Below are positions 26,861 to 38,240 of a stretch of DNA of 61,633 nucleotides, one piece after another. The notes beneath the pieces were generated by a model. The model saw nothing but the letters and a program-made list of their open reading frames with translations, was not told where the DNA came from and made no database searches. Position numbers and translations under genes: made by a program. Numbering within the stretch: position 1 is the stretch's first letter; every line of letters starts with the position of its first letter. The DNA is from Rhodopseudomonas palustris (lineage in GTDB: Bacteria > Pseudomonadota > Alphaproteobacteria > Rhizobiales > Xanthobacteraceae): positions 1 through 61,633 of the forward strand of contig JACRJB010000061.1 of assembly GCA_016215605.1 (NCBI GenBank), in the 5' to 3' direction.

Positions 26861-28096
26861 TTAGTCGACCTTCACGTCGCCGGAGATGATGTCGCCGAAC
26901 AGCTCCCATTTGTCGCCCTTGAAACGCATCATCTGCAGCTGGCTGATCGGGGCGAAGTCGTTCGCCGAGGTGTTGATCTTGACGCCGGGCAGCAGCGTGT
27001 CCGGCTCGAAGTCCTTCAGGCTGGCGGCCTGCTTCATCAGGTTGGCGCGGGTCAGGTCGTCGCCGCACATTTCGAGCACCTTGTGCAGAGTCTGAGCGGC
27101 GCCGTAGCCGTACACCATGTTGCTGTCGGTCTTGTTCGAGCCCGGCATGTACTTCTCGACGAAGGCGTGCCAGTTCTTGAACTTCGGGTCCTTGTCCCAC
27201 TGCGCGTCGGTGCCGTCCTTGGCGTAGTTCGCCGACAGCACGCCCTGCGCATTGTCGAAGCCGGCGGGCTGCATCACGCTGCCGACCGAGGCCGACACGT
27301 TGGTGATGATGATCATCGGCTTCCAGCTCAGCTCGGCGATCTTCTTGATGGTCTGGGCGCCGAATTTCGGGGTGGTGTAGATCAGCACGACGTCGGGGTT
27401 GGCCGACTTCAGCTTGACGATGTTGGTGTCGATGGTCGGCGCTGAGATTTCATAGCTTTCCTCCGCGACGATCATCGAGGCCGCCTTGGCGCCGAGCCCG
27501 TCCTTGGTGCCCTTCAGGTAGTCTTTGCCGAAGTCGTCGTTCTGATACAGGATGCCGATCTTGGCGTCCGGCTTCTCCTTCAGCAGAAACTTGGCGTAGA
27601 TCTGGGCCTCGCTCTGGTAGGACGGCTGCCAGCCGATCGTCCACGGGAAATTCTTCGGATCGTTCCACTTGGTCGCGCCGGTGGCGACGAACAGCTGCGG
27701 CACCTTCTTGGCGTTGAGATATTTCTGGATCGCGGTGTTGGACGGCGTGCCGAGCGGATTGAACACCGCGAGCACTTCGTCGCTCTCGACCAGCTTGCGG
27801 ACCTGTTCGACGGCCTTCGGCGGCGAATAGGCGTCGTCATAGGTGATGAAGTTGATCTTGCGGCCGTTGATGCCGCCTTTCTCGTTCACCATCCGGAAAT
27901 AGGCTTCTTCGGTCTTGCCGATCGTGCCGTAGGCCGAGGCCGGCCCCGAATACGGCATGATGTTGCCGATCTTGATCTCGGTGTCGGAGGCGCCGGTGTC
28001 GTATTTCTTCTGGGCGAAGGCAGCGCCGTTGAACGCTGCGAGGCTGACCGCGACGGCTGCTGAAAAGACGAGCGCGCGCGAACGGAGAGTTGGCAT
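26861..28096 (-). CDS. Periplasmic branched-chain amino acid-type ABC binding protein, copy 3
   Basis: A 411-residue family 1 binding protein. The start is the ATG at 28096 after AAGGAGCC. The frame is open 31 codons further, but those residues are not a signal peptide. The signal is MPTLRSRALVFSAAVAVSLA plus AFNGAAFAQ. The body shares TEIKIGNIMPYSGPASAYG, INGRKINFITYDDAYSPPK and QLFVATGATKWNDPK with copy 1. It is probably a duplicate of copy 1 that has since diverged. Confidence 0.9.
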   Translation of the reverse strand: MPTLRSRALVFSAAVAVSLAAFNGAAFAQKKYDTGASDTEIKIGNIMPYSGPASAYGTIGKTEEAYFRMVNEKGGINGRKINFITYDDAYSPPKAVEQVRKLVESDEVLAVFNPLGTPSNTAIQKYLNAKKVPQLFVATGATKWNDPKNFPWTIGWQPSYQSEAQIYAKFLLKEKPDAKIGILYQNDDFGKDYLKGTKDGLGAKAASMIVAEESYEISAPTIDTNIVKLKSANPDVVLIYTTPKFGAQTIKKIAELSWKPMIIITNVSASVGSVMQPAGFDNAQGVLSANYAKDGTDAQWDKDPKFKNWHAFVEKYMPGSNKTDSNMVYGYGAAQTLHKVLEMCGDDLTRANLMKQAASLKDFEPDTLLPGVKINTSANDFAPISQLQMMRFKGDKWELFGDIISGDVKVD

Positions 28097-28190
28097 CAAG
28101 AAGGCTCCTTGGTCGTGGGTTTTTTGTTGTTCGAACTTCGTCGAGTTCGAAGCGAATTGAACACGGTTCTCGCGCTTGCAGCAATACAAA

Positions 28191-28215
28191 GCCGCCGCGA
28201 CAAGGTCGCAGCGGC
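28191..28215 (-). terminator. Probable terminator downstream of binding protein copy 4
   Basis: A stem of GCCGC, one mismatch, then GCGAC on each side of an AAG loop (28191-28201 with 28205-28215), followed by TTTGT on the minus strand. Confidence 0.6.
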
Positions 28216-28256
28216 CGCGGCAGAATTTCCCGTCTTGCGGAGTTTGCGGGCGGAAC

Positions 28257-29498
28257 TCAGTTCCGCAGGTCGCCGTCGATCACCGGCCCGAACAGGTGCC
28301 AGTGATCGCCCTCGAAGCGCATCAGGCGCAGCTGTTCGATCGGGTGGAAATCGTCCGGCGCGGTGGTGATGCCGATGCCGGGCAGCAGCGTGTCGGGCGT
28401 GTAGCCTTTCAGGCCCGCGGCCTCGCGCATCACGTTGGCGCGGGTCAGCGTGTCGCCGGCGCGGCGCAGCACTTCGACCAGGCACTGCGCCGCGCCGTAG
28501 CCGTAGACGACCGAATTGTCGCCGCGATTGACGTCCGGCGCGTAGGCGTCGAGGAAGGAGTGGAACCGCGCCATGCCGGGATCGTCGGCCCATTGCGGGT
28601 CGGCGGCGTCCTTGTTGTAGGCTGCGGACACCAGCCCCTGCGCGTTGTCGAGCCCCGCCGGCCGCAGCACCGCGCCGATCGAGGCCGACACCAGCGCCTG
28701 GATGTAGAGCGGCCGCCACGCCAGCTCCGCCGCCTTGCGGATGCTCTGTGCGGCGAATTTCGGCGTGGTGATGCTGACGAACACGTCGGCGCCCGACGCC
28801 TTCAGCCGGGCGATGTGATTGTCGGCGGACGGCTCGGCGACTTCGTAGCTCTCCTCGGCGACGATCCGCGACGCCCGCTCGCCGAGCCCGTCCTTGAGGC
28901 CTTTCAGCAGGTCGCGGCCGAGATCGTCGTTCTGATACAGCACCGCGATCCGGGCGTCGGGCCTGGTCGCGAGGATGTACTTCGCGTAGACGCGGCCCTC
29001 GACCTGGTAGGGTGGCTGCCAGCCCATCGTCCAGGGAAACGCCTTCGGATCGCCGAACCGCGTCGCGCCGGTCGCTGCGAACAGCTGCGGCACGCCCTTG
29101 GCGTTGAGATATTTCTGGATCGCGGCGTTCGACGGCGTGCCCATCGGGCTGAACACCAGCAACACCTCGTCGCTCTCCACCAGCCTGCGGGTCTGCTCGA
29201 CCGCCTTCGCCGGGCTGTAGGCGTCGTCGTAGGAGACGAACTCGATCTTGCGGCCGTTGATGCCGCCCTGGTCGTTGACCATTCGGAAATAGGCCTGCTC
29301 GATCCGGCCGACGATGGCGTAGGCCGAGGCCGGCCCGGAATAGGGCATCAGATTGCCGATCCGGATCGTGCTGTCGCTGGCGCCGGGGTCGTAGGCTTTC
29401 TGCGCGAGCGCCGGCGCTGCGGAGGTGACGACCGCAAGGCAGGAAAGCGCAGCGAGCAGCGCGGCGCAACGCGCGTGGCGGAGGGCAGGGAACGGCAT
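28257..29498 (-). CDS. Periplasmic branched-chain amino acid-type ABC binding protein, copy 4 (divergent)
   Basis: A 413-residue binding protein of the same family as copies 1-3, but the most divergent. The mature start is KAYDPGASDSTIRIGNLMPY, and many Lys positions of the others are Arg. The signal peptide is MPFPALRHARCAALLAALSC plus a short tail ending ALAQ. The start is the ATG at 29498. An upstream ATG at 29546 would add 16 residues before the signal. It lies nearest to the permease genes, so it may be the original partner of the transporter. Confidence 0.88.
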   Translation of the reverse strand: MPFPALRHARCAALLAALSCLAVVTSAAPALAQKAYDPGASDSTIRIGNLMPYSGPASAYAIVGRIEQAYFRMVNDQGGINGRKIEFVSYDDAYSPAKAVEQTRRLVESDEVLLVFSPMGTPSNAAIQKYLNAKGVPQLFAATGATRFGDPKAFPWTMGWQPPYQVEGRVYAKYILATRPDARIAVLYQNDDLGRDLLKGLKDGLGERASRIVAEESYEVAEPSADNHIARLKASGADVFVSITTPKFAAQSIRKAAELAWRPLYIQALVSASIGAVLRPAGLDNAQGLVSAAYNKDAADPQWADDPGMARFHSFLDAYAPDVNRGDNSVVYGYGAAQCLVEVLRRAGDTLTRANVMREAAGLKGYTPDTLLPGIGITTAPDDFHPIEQLRLMRFEGDHWHLFGPVIDGDLRN

Positions 29499-29716
29499 GA
29501 TCGGTCTCGCATGGCCGCGCCGGGCGGCGCGGAAGGGGCCCTGCATACGCCGGATCGCGCGGCGGCACCCGTCCTTCGATCGTAGGGCAGCCCCGCACGC
29601 GGAGCAGCGCTGCGGAGGCGCCTCCGTCTGGAGGCACCAGCGATTCAGCGGCTAGTGCCTGGCACCAAGGACAGCCTCATGGTGAGGAGGCGCGAAGCGC
29701 CGTCTCGAAAGAAAAA

Positions 29717-29743
29717 GCCCCCGGCGAGGTTGTCGCCGGGGGC
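29717..29743 (-). terminator. Intrinsic terminator at the end of the liv transporter operon
   Basis: A perfect 11-bp stem (29717-29727 with 29733-29743) followed by five T residues on the minus strand, directly after livM. Confidence 0.9.
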
Positions 29744-29764
29744 CAGGCATCGTCGGACCGGGTG

Positions 29765-30775
29765 TTATTTGCGAAGTTTGTGGACCCAGCCCTGCACCGT
29801 GTAGGCGATCTGCCGCGAGCCGTGCGGCAGCAGGAAGATGATCAGCACCAGGATCAGGCCGAACACCGCGCCGGACAGACCCTTGGAGAAGTGCTCGGCG
29901 ATGTTCGGCACGAACACGATGAACGCCGCGCCGACGATCGAGCCGGGCAGCCAACCGACGCCGCCGACGACCATGCCGAGGAACAGCGCGATCGCGAGCT
30001 GGATGGTGTAGCTGTCGGGGGCGACGAACTGCACCGCGATGGCGCCGAGACCGCCGGCGACGCCGGTGATGCCGGCCGAGACGCCGAACGCCAGCGTCTT
30101 GTACAGCGCCACGTCGACGCCCATCGCCGAAGCCGCGATCTCGTTGTCGCGGATCGCCATCATCGCCCGGCCGGAGCGCGACTTCAGCAGGTTGACCGAG
30201 GCGACGTAGATCGCCATCGAGACCACCAGCACGAAGTAGTACAGCCACATGTCCTGCGACAGCGGCAGGCCGAACGGCGCGTCCGGCTTGGTGATCACCA
30301 GGCCCTGCACGCCGCCGGTCCACGCTTCGAAATAGTGCAGCTTCAGCAGTTGCGGCATCGCGGTCGCGAGCGCGAAGGTCGCGAGCGCCAGATAGATGCC
30401 GCTCAGCCGCAGCGCCGGCAGCCCGAACAGATAGCCGGCGATGAAGCAGATTCCGCCGGCGATCGGCAGCGTCAGCGCGTAGTTGACGCCGCCCACTTCC
30501 ATCAGGATCGCGGAGGTGTAGGCGCCGAGCGCGTAGAACGCGCTCTGGCCGAGCGAGAACTGGCCGCTGCCACCGGTCAGGATGTTCAGCGCCAGAACGG
30601 CGATGGCGTAGATCAGAACCATCGTCATCTGGAAGATGACGAAGTTCTTGGCGATCAGCGGTGCGACGCACAGCAAGATCACCACCACGATCGAGGCGTA
30701 ATTGCCCAGCGCCATGTACTTCTTCGGCGTGGTCTCGATCGGCTGAGTGTCGACGATTTCCTGCAAGGCGCTCAT
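29765..30775 (-). CDS. livM: LivM-type ABC permease
   Basis: A 336-residue inner-membrane permease with about 9-10 hydrophobic helices. The family motif LNILTGGSGQFSLGQSAFYA is near residue 65, and RSGRAMMAIRDNEIAASAMG is the cytoplasmic loop that contacts the ATPase. The ATG at 30775 is two bases after the livH stop. The longer upstream frame runs through livH and is not real. Last gene of livG-livF-livH-livM, ended by a strong terminator. Confidence 0.92.
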   Translation of the reverse strand: MSALQEIVDTQPIETTPKKYMALGNYASIVVVILLCVAPLIAKNFVIFQMTMVLIYAIAVLALNILTGGSGQFSLGQSAFYALGAYTSAILMEVGGVNYALTLPIAGGICFIAGYLFGLPALRLSGIYLALATFALATAMPQLLKLHYFEAWTGGVQGLVITKPDAPFGLPLSQDMWLYYFVLVVSMAIYVASVNLLKSRSGRAMMAIRDNEIAASAMGVDVALYKTLAFGVSAGITGVAGGLGAIAVQFVAPDSYTIQLAIALFLGMVVGGVGWLPGSIVGAAFIVFVPNIAEHFSKGLSGAVFGLILVLIIFLLPHGSRQIAYTVQGWVHKLRK

Positions 30776-30777
30776 GA

Positions 30778-31656
30778 TCAGACTCGCTTGACGATGGCTC
30801 GGCCGAACAGGCCTGTGGGTTTGACGACCAGGACGGTGACGATCAGCGCCAGCGCGATCGGCAGTTTCAGCTCGTTGCCGACGCCCGGGATGTAGGTTCC
30901 GGCCAGGTTCTCGAAGATGCCGACCAGGAAGCCGCCGACCACCGCGCCGAACGGGCTGGACAGCCCGCCGAGCACGGCGGCGGCGAAGCCGTAGATCAGC
31001 ACGCCGCCCATCATGTTGGGTTCGAGGAACACCACCGGCGCGATCAGCATGCCGGCGATCGAGCCGATCGCCGCCGCCATGCCCCAGCCCAGCGCGATCA
31101 TCCACGAGGTGTTGATGCCGACCAGGCGGGCGGATTCCGGCTGCGCCGCCGCCGCCCGCATCGCCAGACCGATCCGGGTGAACTGGAAGAAGAAGTAAAG
31201 CAACAGCAGCAGCACCAGGGTGACGCCGATCATGCCGGCCTGGTGGGTCGAGATCAGCTGGCTGCCGAGGAAGGGCGACGAGCCGAACGGCGACGGGAAC
31301 TGCTTGATGGTGAAGTCCCAGGTCAGGCCCGCGACCGAGTTGATGATCGCGAACAGCGCGATGAAGCCGGCGACGTGGGTCAGCACCGGGGCGTTGCCGA
31401 GCGGCTTGAACAGCGCCCGTTCGATCACGATGCCGCCGGCGAAGGACAGCGCCAAAGTGATCACGAAGGCGCCCCAATACGGCACGCCCCATTGCAGCAA
31501 TTGCCAGGCGATGAAGGTCGAGAACATAGCCATTTCGCCCTGGGCGAAATTGAGGTGGTCGATCGCCTGATAGATCATCACCACGGCCAGCGCCATACAC
31601 GCGTAGATGGCGCCCGTGGCGATACCTGCCAGGACCTGATTCAGCAGAAGTTCCAT
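30778..31656 (-). CDS. livH: LivH-type ABC permease
   Basis: A 292-residue permease. LLLNQVLAGIATGAIYACMA at the N-terminus and the AVLGGLSSPFGAVVGGFLVG motif near the C-terminus are standard for LivH. It lies 11 bases after livF and 2 before livM. It forms the membrane channel with LivM. Confidence 0.92.
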   Translation of the reverse strand: MELLLNQVLAGIATGAIYACMALAVVMIYQAIDHLNFAQGEMAMFSTFIAWQLLQWGVPYWGAFVITLALSFAGGIVIERALFKPLGNAPVLTHVAGFIALFAIINSVAGLTWDFTIKQFPSPFGSSPFLGSQLISTHQAGMIGVTLVLLLLLYFFFQFTRIGLAMRAAAAQPESARLVGINTSWMIALGWGMAAAIGSIAGMLIAPVVFLEPNMMGGVLIYGFAAAVLGGLSSPFGAVVGGFLVGIFENLAGTYIPGVGNELKLPIALALIVTVLVVKPTGLFGRAIVKRV

Positions 31657-31667
31657 GGCCGGTCTCC

Positions 31668-32381
31668 TCAGTATCCGAGATACGATTTGCGGACGTCTTC
31701 GTTGTTGGCGATGTCGTCCGCCTTGCCGGACATCACGATGCGGCCGGTTTCGATCACATAGGCCTTGTCGGCGAGCTCGAGCGCGAGCTGCGCATTCTGC
31801 TCGACGACCAGGATGGTGACCTTGTCCTCGCGATTGATCTTGCCGAGGATCTTGAACAGGTCGCGCACCACCAGCGGCGCCAGGCCGAACGACGGTTCGT
31901 CGAGCAGCATCAGCCGCGGCCGCAGCATCAGCGCGCGGGCGACCGCGAGCATCTGCTGTTCGCCGCCCGACAACGTGCCGGCCTGCTGGGTGTGGCGCTG
32001 CTTCAGCACCGGGAAGTGCGCGTACATCCGATCGATGTCGCTGGTGATCGCCTTCTTGTCCTTGCGGCTGATCGCGCCGAGCTGCAGATTCTCCTCCACC
32101 GTCATGGTGGTGAAGGTGCCGCGGCCCTGCGGAACGTGGGCGATGCCGAGCTTGACGATCGACTCGGTCGAGCGGCTCGACAGCTTGGTGCCCTCGAATT
32201 CGATCGAGCCGGTCGAGCGCACCATGTTGCAGATCGCGCGCAGCGTCGTGGTCTTGCCGGCGCCGTTGGCGCCGAGCAGGGTGGTCAGGCTGCCTTCCTG
32301 CAGATCGAATTCGAGGCCGTGCAGCGCCTGGACCTGGCCGTAATAAGCGCGCAGGTCGCGAACGTTGAGCATCGCCGTCAT
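31668..32381 (-). CDS. livF: LivF-type ABC ATPase
   Basis: A 237-residue ATPase: Walker A GANGAGKTT, signature LSGGEQQMLAVARAL, Walker B LMLLDEPSFGLAP, switch His replaced by Gln-rich VVEQN as is usual in LivF. The start overlaps the livG stop (ATGA). Confidence 0.94.
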   Translation of the reverse strand: MTAMLNVRDLRAYYGQVQALHGLEFDLQEGSLTTLLGANGAGKTTTLRAICNMVRSTGSIEFEGTKLSSRSTESIVKLGIAHVPQGRGTFTTMTVEENLQLGAISRKDKKAITSDIDRMYAHFPVLKQRHTQQAGTLSGGEQQMLAVARALMLRPRLMLLDEPSFGLAPLVVRDLFKILGKINREDKVTILVVEQNAQLALELADKAYVIETGRIVMSGKADDIANNEDVRKSYLGY

Positions 32382-33175
32382 TGGTCCTTGCTCCCCAGAT
32401 AGGCCTTGATCACATCCGGGTCGTTCTGCACCTCGGTGGGCGTTCCCTCTGCGAGCTTGCGGCCGAAATTCAGCGCGACGACGTGGTCGGCGATCGACAT
32501 CACCAGACCCATGTGGTGTTCGACCAGAAGCACGGTGATGCCGCGGTCGTCGCGGATCTTCCGGATCAGGTCGCCGAGGATGTAGACCTCCTCGTGATTG
32601 AGGCCGCCGGCCGGCTCGTCGAGCAGCAGGATCTTCGGCTCGGTGGCGAGCGCGCGCGCCAGCTCGACGCGCTTCTGGGTGCCGAACGGCAGCCCGGACA
32701 CCACGGTGTGGGCGACGTCGTTCAGTTCGAGATAGCCGAGGATTTCCTCGACCCGGCGGTTCATCGCCTTCTCGCCGTTGCGCACCCAGGGCAGCCGCAG
32801 CGAGTCGGAGACGATGTCGCTGTTGGTGCGCGAATGCGCGCCGACGCGGACGTTGTCGAGCACCGAGAGGTTCGGAAACAGCGCGACGTTCTGGAAGGTG
32901 CGGCCGATGCCGATCTCCGCGATGCGGTGCGGCGGCCGGGTGAGGATGCTGTCGCCTTCGAGCAGGATGTCGCCCTTGCTCGGCTGGTACAACCGCGACA
33001 GGCAGTTGAACAGCGTGGTCTTGCCGGCGCCGTTCGGGCCGATCAGTCCGAGGATCTGGCCCTTCTTCATGTCGAATGAAATGCCGTTCAAGGCGACGAT
33101 GCCGCCGAACACGACGCTGACGTCGCGCACCGCGAGTAGCGGCGACGCGTTTTGTCCCGAATGCGCCTGCATCAT
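32378..33175 (-). CDS. livG: LivG-type ABC ATPase
   Basis: A 265-residue ATPase: Walker A GPNGAGKTT, RTFQNVALF Q-loop, signature LPFGTQKRVELARAL, Walker B ILLLDEPAGGLN, and VEHHMG switch His. The second codon is also ATG. It is the first gene of the transporter operon. Transcription must start in the 60-base gap after the IclR gene or read through from it. Confidence 0.94.
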   Translation of the reverse strand: MMQAHSGQNASPLLAVRDVSVVFGGIVALNGISFDMKKGQILGLIGPNGAGKTTLFNCLSRLYQPSKGDILLEGDSILTRPPHRIAEIGIGRTFQNVALFPNLSVLDNVRVGAHSRTNSDIVSDSLRLPWVRNGEKAMNRRVEEILGYLELNDVAHTVVSGLPFGTQKRVELARALATEPKILLLDEPAGGLNHEEVYILGDLIRKIRDDRGITVLLVEHHMGLVMSIADHVVALNFGRKLAEGTPTEVQNDPDVIKAYLGSKDQ

Positions 33176-33238
33176 TTGCTGCGGCCCTGAACCGGGCTGC
33201 TGAGCATGATCATCGGCGACGCTTCGCGATGACGGATG

Positions 33239-34117
33239 CTATCTGATCCCCTCGACGACACGCGCAACTTTCCCTCCTGTTTTAGTTTTCTTGTTGTCGG
33301 ATTTGTCGGTTCTTCTTGTTTGCGGCGTCGCTGTCCCACCGAGCACCGCTTCGATTTTCCTTACCATCGCCACGAGACGAGGTCCAATATCGTTGAGTAA
33401 CCGATCTTCCGTGAAGCGGAATGCAGGCGCGCCGCAGTTGAATGCGTACGGTCCCGTCCCGTCGTTCAGGCTCAGCGCGACGCCCGCGGCGTGCACGTCG
33501 TCCTGCCATTCGCCGACCGAAATGGCAAAGCCGTATTTGGCGACCATCTCTTCGGAGCGTTCTATTCCATCCTTGATGCGCGGCCAGCGGCTGCCGTAGT
33601 GCTCGCGCATGTCGCGCAGCAACGACGCGCGTTCGTCGCCTTGCAGTGCACACAAATAAGCGCGGCCCATCGCCGTGGTGGCGATCGGAATCCGGGAGCC
33701 GACGTCGAGCTGCACGCCGACGGTGAGGCTGGAGCGCGCCTGTCCGACATAGATCATGCTGATCCTGTCGCGCGCGCCGACCGCGACCGCGCCGCCGGTC
33801 TGCTGCATCAATTCGTCGCGGAACGGTTGCGACAGATGACGGACGCCGAGATTGGCCAGCGCCGCGTAGCCGAGCGACATCGCCGCCGGGGCGAGCTGAT
33901 ACTTCTCGAATCGCGGGACCTGGGTGAGGTAGCCGAGTTTGGTCAGCGTGTAGGTCAGTCGCGAGATCGTCGGCTTCGGCAATTTGGTGCGCGCCGCGAT
34001 CTCCTGATTGCCGAGCAGGCCGTCGTTCGGGCCGAACGCGCGCAGCACTTCGAGGCCGCGCGACAACGCGACGACGAAGCTGCGATCGGTCGCGGCTTTC
34101 TTGGGCGGACGTTTCAT
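33239..34117 (-). CDS. IclR-family regulator of the dicarboxylate operon
   Basis: A 292-residue IclR-type regulator. The N-terminal helix-turn-helix is in RGLEVLRAFGPNDGLLGNQE followed by IAARTKLPKPTISRLTYTL. The C-terminal effector domain shows GSRIPIATTAMGRAYLCAL and GEWQDDVHAAGVALS. A basic Lys/Arg tail follows. The start is the ATG at 34117. A GTG at 34126 would add three residues. It is divergent from pimF with a 17-bp palindrome between them, the usual layout for IclR control of a catabolic operon. The effector, perhaps an acyl-CoA, is unknown. Confidence 0.88.
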   Translation of the reverse strand: MKRPPKKAATDRSFVVALSRGLEVLRAFGPNDGLLGNQEIAARTKLPKPTISRLTYTLTKLGYLTQVPRFEKYQLAPAAMSLGYAALANLGVRHLSQPFRDELMQQTGGAVAVGARDRISMIYVGQARSSLTVGVQLDVGSRIPIATTAMGRAYLCALQGDERASLLRDMREHYGSRWPRIKDGIERSEEMVAKYGFAISVGEWQDDVHAAGVALSLNDGTGPYAFNCGAPAFRFTEDRLLNDIGPRLVAMVRKIEAVLGGTATPQTRRTDKSDNKKTKTGGKVARVVEGIR

Positions 34118-34148
34118 TCCCGGCACGTTTGATTGATGATGGTCGTCG

Positions 34149-34187
34149 TTGACAAGCGACGCTCTTCAAAATAACCCTCGCTGTCAA
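34149..34187. promoter_or_regulatory. TTGACA inverted repeat in the IclR-pimF gap
   Basis: TTGACAAGCGA (34149-34159) and TCGCTGTCAA (34178-34187) form an inverted repeat with one bulged base. Each end carries a perfect TTGACA, one per strand, so it may combine the -35 elements of the two divergent promoters. No good -10 follows at ideal spacing on either strand. Confidence 0.4.
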
Positions 34188-34200
34188 GATGTGGAATTAA

Positions 34201-34217
34201 ATTTCGCAGTGCGAAAT
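34201..34217. promoter_or_regulatory. 17-bp palindromic operator, probable IclR-family site
   Basis: ATTTCGCA-G-TGCGAAAT is perfectly symmetric and lies 31 bases before the pimF ATG. IclR-family operators commonly have such TTCGC/GCGAA cores, and the IclR gene is divergent next door. Confidence 0.65.
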
Positions 34218-34248
34218 CAATCAAGAAACGCAACCCGAGGAGAATGCA

Positions 34249-36348
<2,100 letters not shown>

Positions 36349-36365
36349 GGCATCAGCCTCTCCAC

Positions 36366-36517
36366 CGTCATTCCGGGATGCGCCCCTCTTGGGCGCAGAC
36401 CCGGAATCTATACCCCCTGACCCTCCGGTTGAGCACCGCGTGGCAGAGCTCTTTCTCTCTCGGCGAGGCCAGGGGATATGGATTCCGGGCTCGCGCTGCG
36501 CGCGCCCCGGAATGACG
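36366..36517. repeat. Paired palindromic repeat, family A (pimF-pimA gap)
   Basis: Two hairpins, each of ATTCCGGG...CCCGGAAT form, in inverted order around a spacer that starts CTATACCCCCTGA and ends CAGGGGATATGG. The ends are CGTCATTCCGG and CCGGAATGACG. Confidence 0.85.
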
Positions 36518-36554
36518 AACTCATAGTTCATCCCCAATCGCGAATGTGGACCGC

Positions 36555-38240
36555 ATGACCCATCCCGGTGAGCAGTACTATCCGCCCGGCCTTCGCTGGG
36601 ATGCGGAGATCGCGACCGGCACCTTGCCGGATCTGCTGGCGCAGGCGGCGAAGGACTACACAGATCGGCCGGCGCTGGAATTCCGCGATCGCCAGATCAG
36701 CTACACGCAGCTGCAAAATCACGCCGACATCGCCGCGGCGGCGCTGCTCGCCGCCGGCTGCGGCCCCGGTGCTTCGGTGGCGCTGTTCCTCGGCAACACG
36801 CCCGATCATCCGATCAATTTCTTCGGCACGCTGAAGGCCGGCGCCCGCGTCGTGCATCTGTCGCCGCTCGACGGCGAGCGCGCGCTGTCGCACAAGCTCA
36901 GCGATTCCGGCGCGCGCGTGCTGATCACCACCGACTCCGCCGCGCTGCTGCCGATGGCCCAGAAGTTTCTCGCCAAGGGCCTGCTCGATCGCCTGATCGT
37001 CTGCGCCGACGCGACGTGGGGGCCGTCCGCCACGCCGCTGGCGCCGCTCCCCGAAGACGCGCGCGTGATCCGCTACGCCGATTTCGTCAAGGATGCGAAG
37101 CCGCCCGCGGCGTGGCCGGCGATCGACAAGGACGACATCGCGTTGCTGCAATACACCGGCGGCACCACCGGCCTGCCGAAAGGCGCGATGCTGACTCACG
37201 CCAACCTCACCGCGGCGGTGTCGATCTTCGATCTGTGGCGCGTGGTCCGCGACGCGCCGGACGGCCAGTCGCGGGTGATCTGCGTGCTGCCGCTGTTCCA
37301 CATCTACGCGCTGACGGTGATCCTGACGCGCGGCCTGAAGCGCGGCGAACTGCTGTCGCTGCATCAGCGCTTCGACGTCGCGGCGATCTTCCACGACATC
37401 GAAGTCAAGCGCGCCACCGCGTTCCCCGGCGTGCCGACGATGTGGATCGCGCTCGCCAACGATCCGTCGCTGGAGAGCCGCGATCTGTCGTCGCTGGTCA
37501 CCGCCGGCTCCGGCGGCGCGCCGCTGCCGGTCGAGGTGGCGCGGCTGTTCGAGCGCAAGACCGGCCTGCAGCTCAAGAGCGGCTGGGGCATGACCGAGAC
37601 CTGCTCGCCCGGCACCGGCCATCCGCCGGTGGGGCCGGACAAGCCCGGCTCGATCGGCCTGATGCTGCCGGGCATCGAGATGGACGTGGTGTCGCTGCAG
37701 GATCCCACCAAGGTGCTGCCGCCCGGCGAAGTCGGCGAGATCCGGGTGCGCGGGCCGAACGTCACCAAGGGCTATTGGAACCGGCCCGAGGAAACCGCGG
37801 AATCCTTCGTGGGCGACCGTTTTCTCACCGGCGATATCGGCTATATGGACGCCGACGGCTATTTCTTCCTGGTCGACCGCAAGAAGGACATGATCATCTC
37901 CGGCGGCTTCAACGTCTATCCGCAGATGATCGAACAGGCGATCTATGAACATCCCGCCGTGCAGGAGGTGATCGTGATCGGCATCCCCGACGACTATCGC
38001 GGCGAGGCGGCGAAGGCGTTCGTCACGCTGCGCGCCGGCGCGGCGCCGTTCACCGTCGAAGAGCTGCGCGCGTTCCTCACCGGCAAGCTCGGCAAGCACG
38101 AGCTGCCCGCCGCCGTCGAATTCGTCGCCGAACTGCCGCGCACGCCGGTCGGCAAATTGTCACGTCACGAACTTCGCAATCAGCTACCCAGATCCACAGA
38201 CCCGAGCCAACAGCAAACCCCACAGGGAGCCCGCTCATGA
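36555..38240 (+). CDS. pimA: PimA, acyl-CoA ligase for dicarboxylates/fatty acids
   Basis: A 561-residue ANL-superfamily adenylating ligase that activates pimelate-like dicarboxylates or fatty acids with CoA. The AMP-binding loop is [17 protein letters not shown] near residue 200. The A5 motif is [14 protein letters not shown]. The hinge region is [20 protein letters not shown], and the C-terminal Lys is in [17 protein letters not shown] at 36546 could add three residues. The stop overlaps pimB by four bases, so these two are translationally coupled. Identity as pimA rests on the gene order. Confidence 0.86.
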   Translation: MTHPGEQYYPPGLRWDAEIATGTLPDLLAQAAKDYTDRPALEFRDRQISYTQLQNHADIAAAALLAAGCGPGASVALFLGNTPDHPINFFGTLKAGARVVHLSPLDGERALSHKLSDSGARVLITTDSAALLPMAQKFLAKGLLDRLIVCADATWGPSATPLAPLPEDARVIRYADFVKDAKPPAAWPAIDKDDIALLQYTGGTTGLPKGAMLTHANLTAAVSIFDLWRVVRDAPDGQSRVICVLPLFHIYALTVILTRGLKRGELLSLHQRFDVAAIFHDIEVKRATAFPGVPTMWIALANDPSLESRDLSSLVTAGSGGAPLPVEVARLFERKTGLQLKSGWGMTETCSPGTGHPPVGPDKPGSIGLMLPGIEMDVVSLQDPTKVLPPGEVGEIRVRGPNVTKGYWNRPEETAESFVGDRFLTGDIGYMDADGYFFLVDRKKDMIISGGFNVYPQMIEQAIYEHPAVQEVIVIGIPDDYRGEAAKAFVTLRAGAAPFTVEELRAFLTGKLGKHELPAAVEFVAELPRTPVGKLSRHELRNQLPRSTDPSQQQTPQGARS

